Origin: Pseudomonadota bacterium
GTDB taxonomy: Bacteria > Pseudomonadota > Alphaproteobacteria > Acetobacterales > Acetobacteraceae
Direction of reading: 5' to 3'
DNA: 13,192 nucleotides
NCBI GenBank assembly: GCA_021780935.1
Contig: JAJXXT010000087.1
Coordinates: forward strand, 1-13,192
Shown here: positions 12,491-13,192 of the stretch, piece by piece
Position numbering within the stretch: position 1 is the stretch's first letter
Layout: every line of letters begins with the position of its first letter
Made by a program: the position numbers and the translations under genes
Notes under the pieces: generated by a model
The model's input: only the letters and a program-made list of their open reading frames with translations
Told to the model about the DNA's origin: nothing
Database searches by the model: none

Positions 12491-13192
12491 ATGAGCTCAG
12501 CGACCCCGTTCGACCTCGCGATCATCGGCGGCGGCATCAACGGCACCGGCATCGCCCGCGACGCCGCCGGGCGCGGCTGGCGCGTCCTGCTCGCCGAGCA
12601 GGCGGACCTGGCCGCCGGTACCTCCTCCGCCTCGACCAAGCTGATCCATGGCGGGCTGCGCTACCTCGAGTATTACGAGTTCCGCCTGGTGCGCGAGGCG
12701 CTGAAGGAGCGCGAGGTGCTGTGGGGCATCGCGCCGCACATCGTCTGGCCGCTGCGCTTCGTGCTGCCTTACCAGCCAGGCGTGCGTCCGGCCTGGATGG
12801 TGCGTCTGGGGCTGTTCCTCTACGACCATATCGGCGGGCGCAAGCGGCTGCCGCCGACCCGCACGCTGCTGCTGGACCGCGACGAGGCCGGCTTGCCGCT
12901 CAAGAAACTGTTCCGCTACGGCTACGAGTATTCCGATTGCTGGGTCGAGGATTCGCGCCTGGTGGTGCTCAACGCGCGCGACGCCGCCGCGCGCGGGGCC
13001 GAGATCCTGACCCGGACGCGCTGCACCGCGGCGCGCCGCGCGGACGGGCTCTGGCACCTCACGCTCGCGGACGACACGGGGAGGCGCGAGATCGCGGCCC
13101 GCGCGATCGTCAACGCCGCCGGCCCCTGGGTCGGCGAGGTGGTCCGCGGGGTGATGCAGGACAACGCGCGCGCCAAAGTGCGCCTGGTCAAA
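12491..13192 (+). CDS. glpD: Aerobic glycerol-3-phosphate dehydrogenase GlpD, N-terminal 234 residues (runs off the window)
   Basis: The open frame continues to the window edge without a stop. It begins MSSATPFDLAIIGGGINGTGIARDAAGRGW, the GlpD FAD-binding signature (GGGING at 13-18). It continues with the conserved AAGTSSASTKLIHGGLRYLEYYEFRLVREAL (41-71), which includes family-typical substrate and FAD loops. Later hallmarks are LPYQPG (92-97), WVEDSRLVVLNARDAAARGA (151-170) and IVNAAGPWV (206-214). GlpD oxidises sn-glycerol 3-phosphate to dihydroxyacetone phosphate at the inner face of the cytoplasmic membrane and passes electrons to quinone. About 230-270 residues of the usual protein are missing to the right. 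ATG at 12491 gives the normal N-terminus; the site has no good Shine-Dalgarno, and an in-line four-codon frame (ATG at 12480) ends across it. Regulation is not evident. Confidence 0.93.
   Translation, partial: MSSATPFDLAIIGGGINGTGIARDAAGRGWRVLLAEQADLAAGTSSASTKLIHGGLRYLEYYEFRLVREALKEREVLWGIAPHIVWPLRFVLPYQPGVRPAWMVRLGLFLYDHIGGRKRLPPTRTLLLDRDEAGLPLKKLFRYGYEYSDCWVEDSRLVVLNARDAAARGAEILTRTRCTAARRADGLWHLTLADDTGRREIAARAIVNAAGPWVGEVVRGVMQDNARAKVRLVK

Noticed and set aside
1..13192. CRISPR array, tRNA/rRNA genes, insertion sequences, prophage or integrase genes
   Set aside because: I saw no regularly spaced repeats of CRISPR type, no transposase or integrase motifs and no recognisable tRNA or rRNA sequence. 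The short tandem repeats here are directly adjacent without spacers.

Overview
The window is about 13.2 kb of very GC-rich DNA with dense gene packing. Starts are short ATG/GTG starts, and neighbouring genes often join through ATGA or near-overlap junctions. The gene content is a MalK/UgpC-type ABC ATPase tail, an Ldh-family dehydrogenase, a fused ATP-grasp/alpha-E protein with a transglutaminase, an ECHDC3-type crotonase and a GlpD. With the base composition, this suggests an alphaproteobacterium, possibly a Rhodospirillales/Acetobacteraceae member. That placement is inference; there is no marker gene here.

Layout. (1) 1-1210, plus strand: the end of an ABC-transporter ATPase, then two bases later a malate/L-lactate dehydrogenase-family oxidoreductase. 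(2) 1393-6188, minus strand, read right to left: a 2,2-dialkylglycine decarboxylase-like class III PLP enzyme, a circularly permuted ATP-grasp protein fused to an alpha-E domain, and a transglutaminase-like cysteine peptidase joined to it by an ATGA overlap. The gaps are 51 bp and -4 bp, so this looks like one operon. (3) 6189-6551: about 360 bp without a convincing gene, holding a small hairpin and an imperfect palindrome. (4) 6552-8402, minus strand: a CX5R tyrosine-phosphatase-like protein followed by a DAO-family FAD oxidoreductase. (5) 8403-8606: a divergent control region with a nested inverted repeat and three 14-bp tandem units. (6) 8607-11911, plus strand: an ECHDC3-like crotonase, two VOC/glyoxalase-superfamily proteins and an SDR, very probably one operon, ending at a strong hairpin. 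(7) 11958-12200, minus strand: an 80-residue His-rich, Asp/Gly-rich small protein with TQGSA repeats. (8) 12491 to the right edge: the first 234 residues of glycerol-3-phosphate dehydrogenase (GlpD).

Most interesting parts. The region-2 operon contains the modules of the known ATP-grasp/alpha-E/transglutaminase amide-bond system, often linked to the Anbu protease. Here no Anbu is visible and a dialkylglycine-decarboxylase-like enzyme leads the operon. This could be a pathway that makes, trims or recycles peptides containing an unusual amino acid, but that function is inference. Smaller points are a triplicated 'five codons plus stop' at the end of the crotonase gene, a ten-codon minicistron with a strong Shine-Dalgarno coupled to the SDR start, and several short tandem duplications at gene boundaries.
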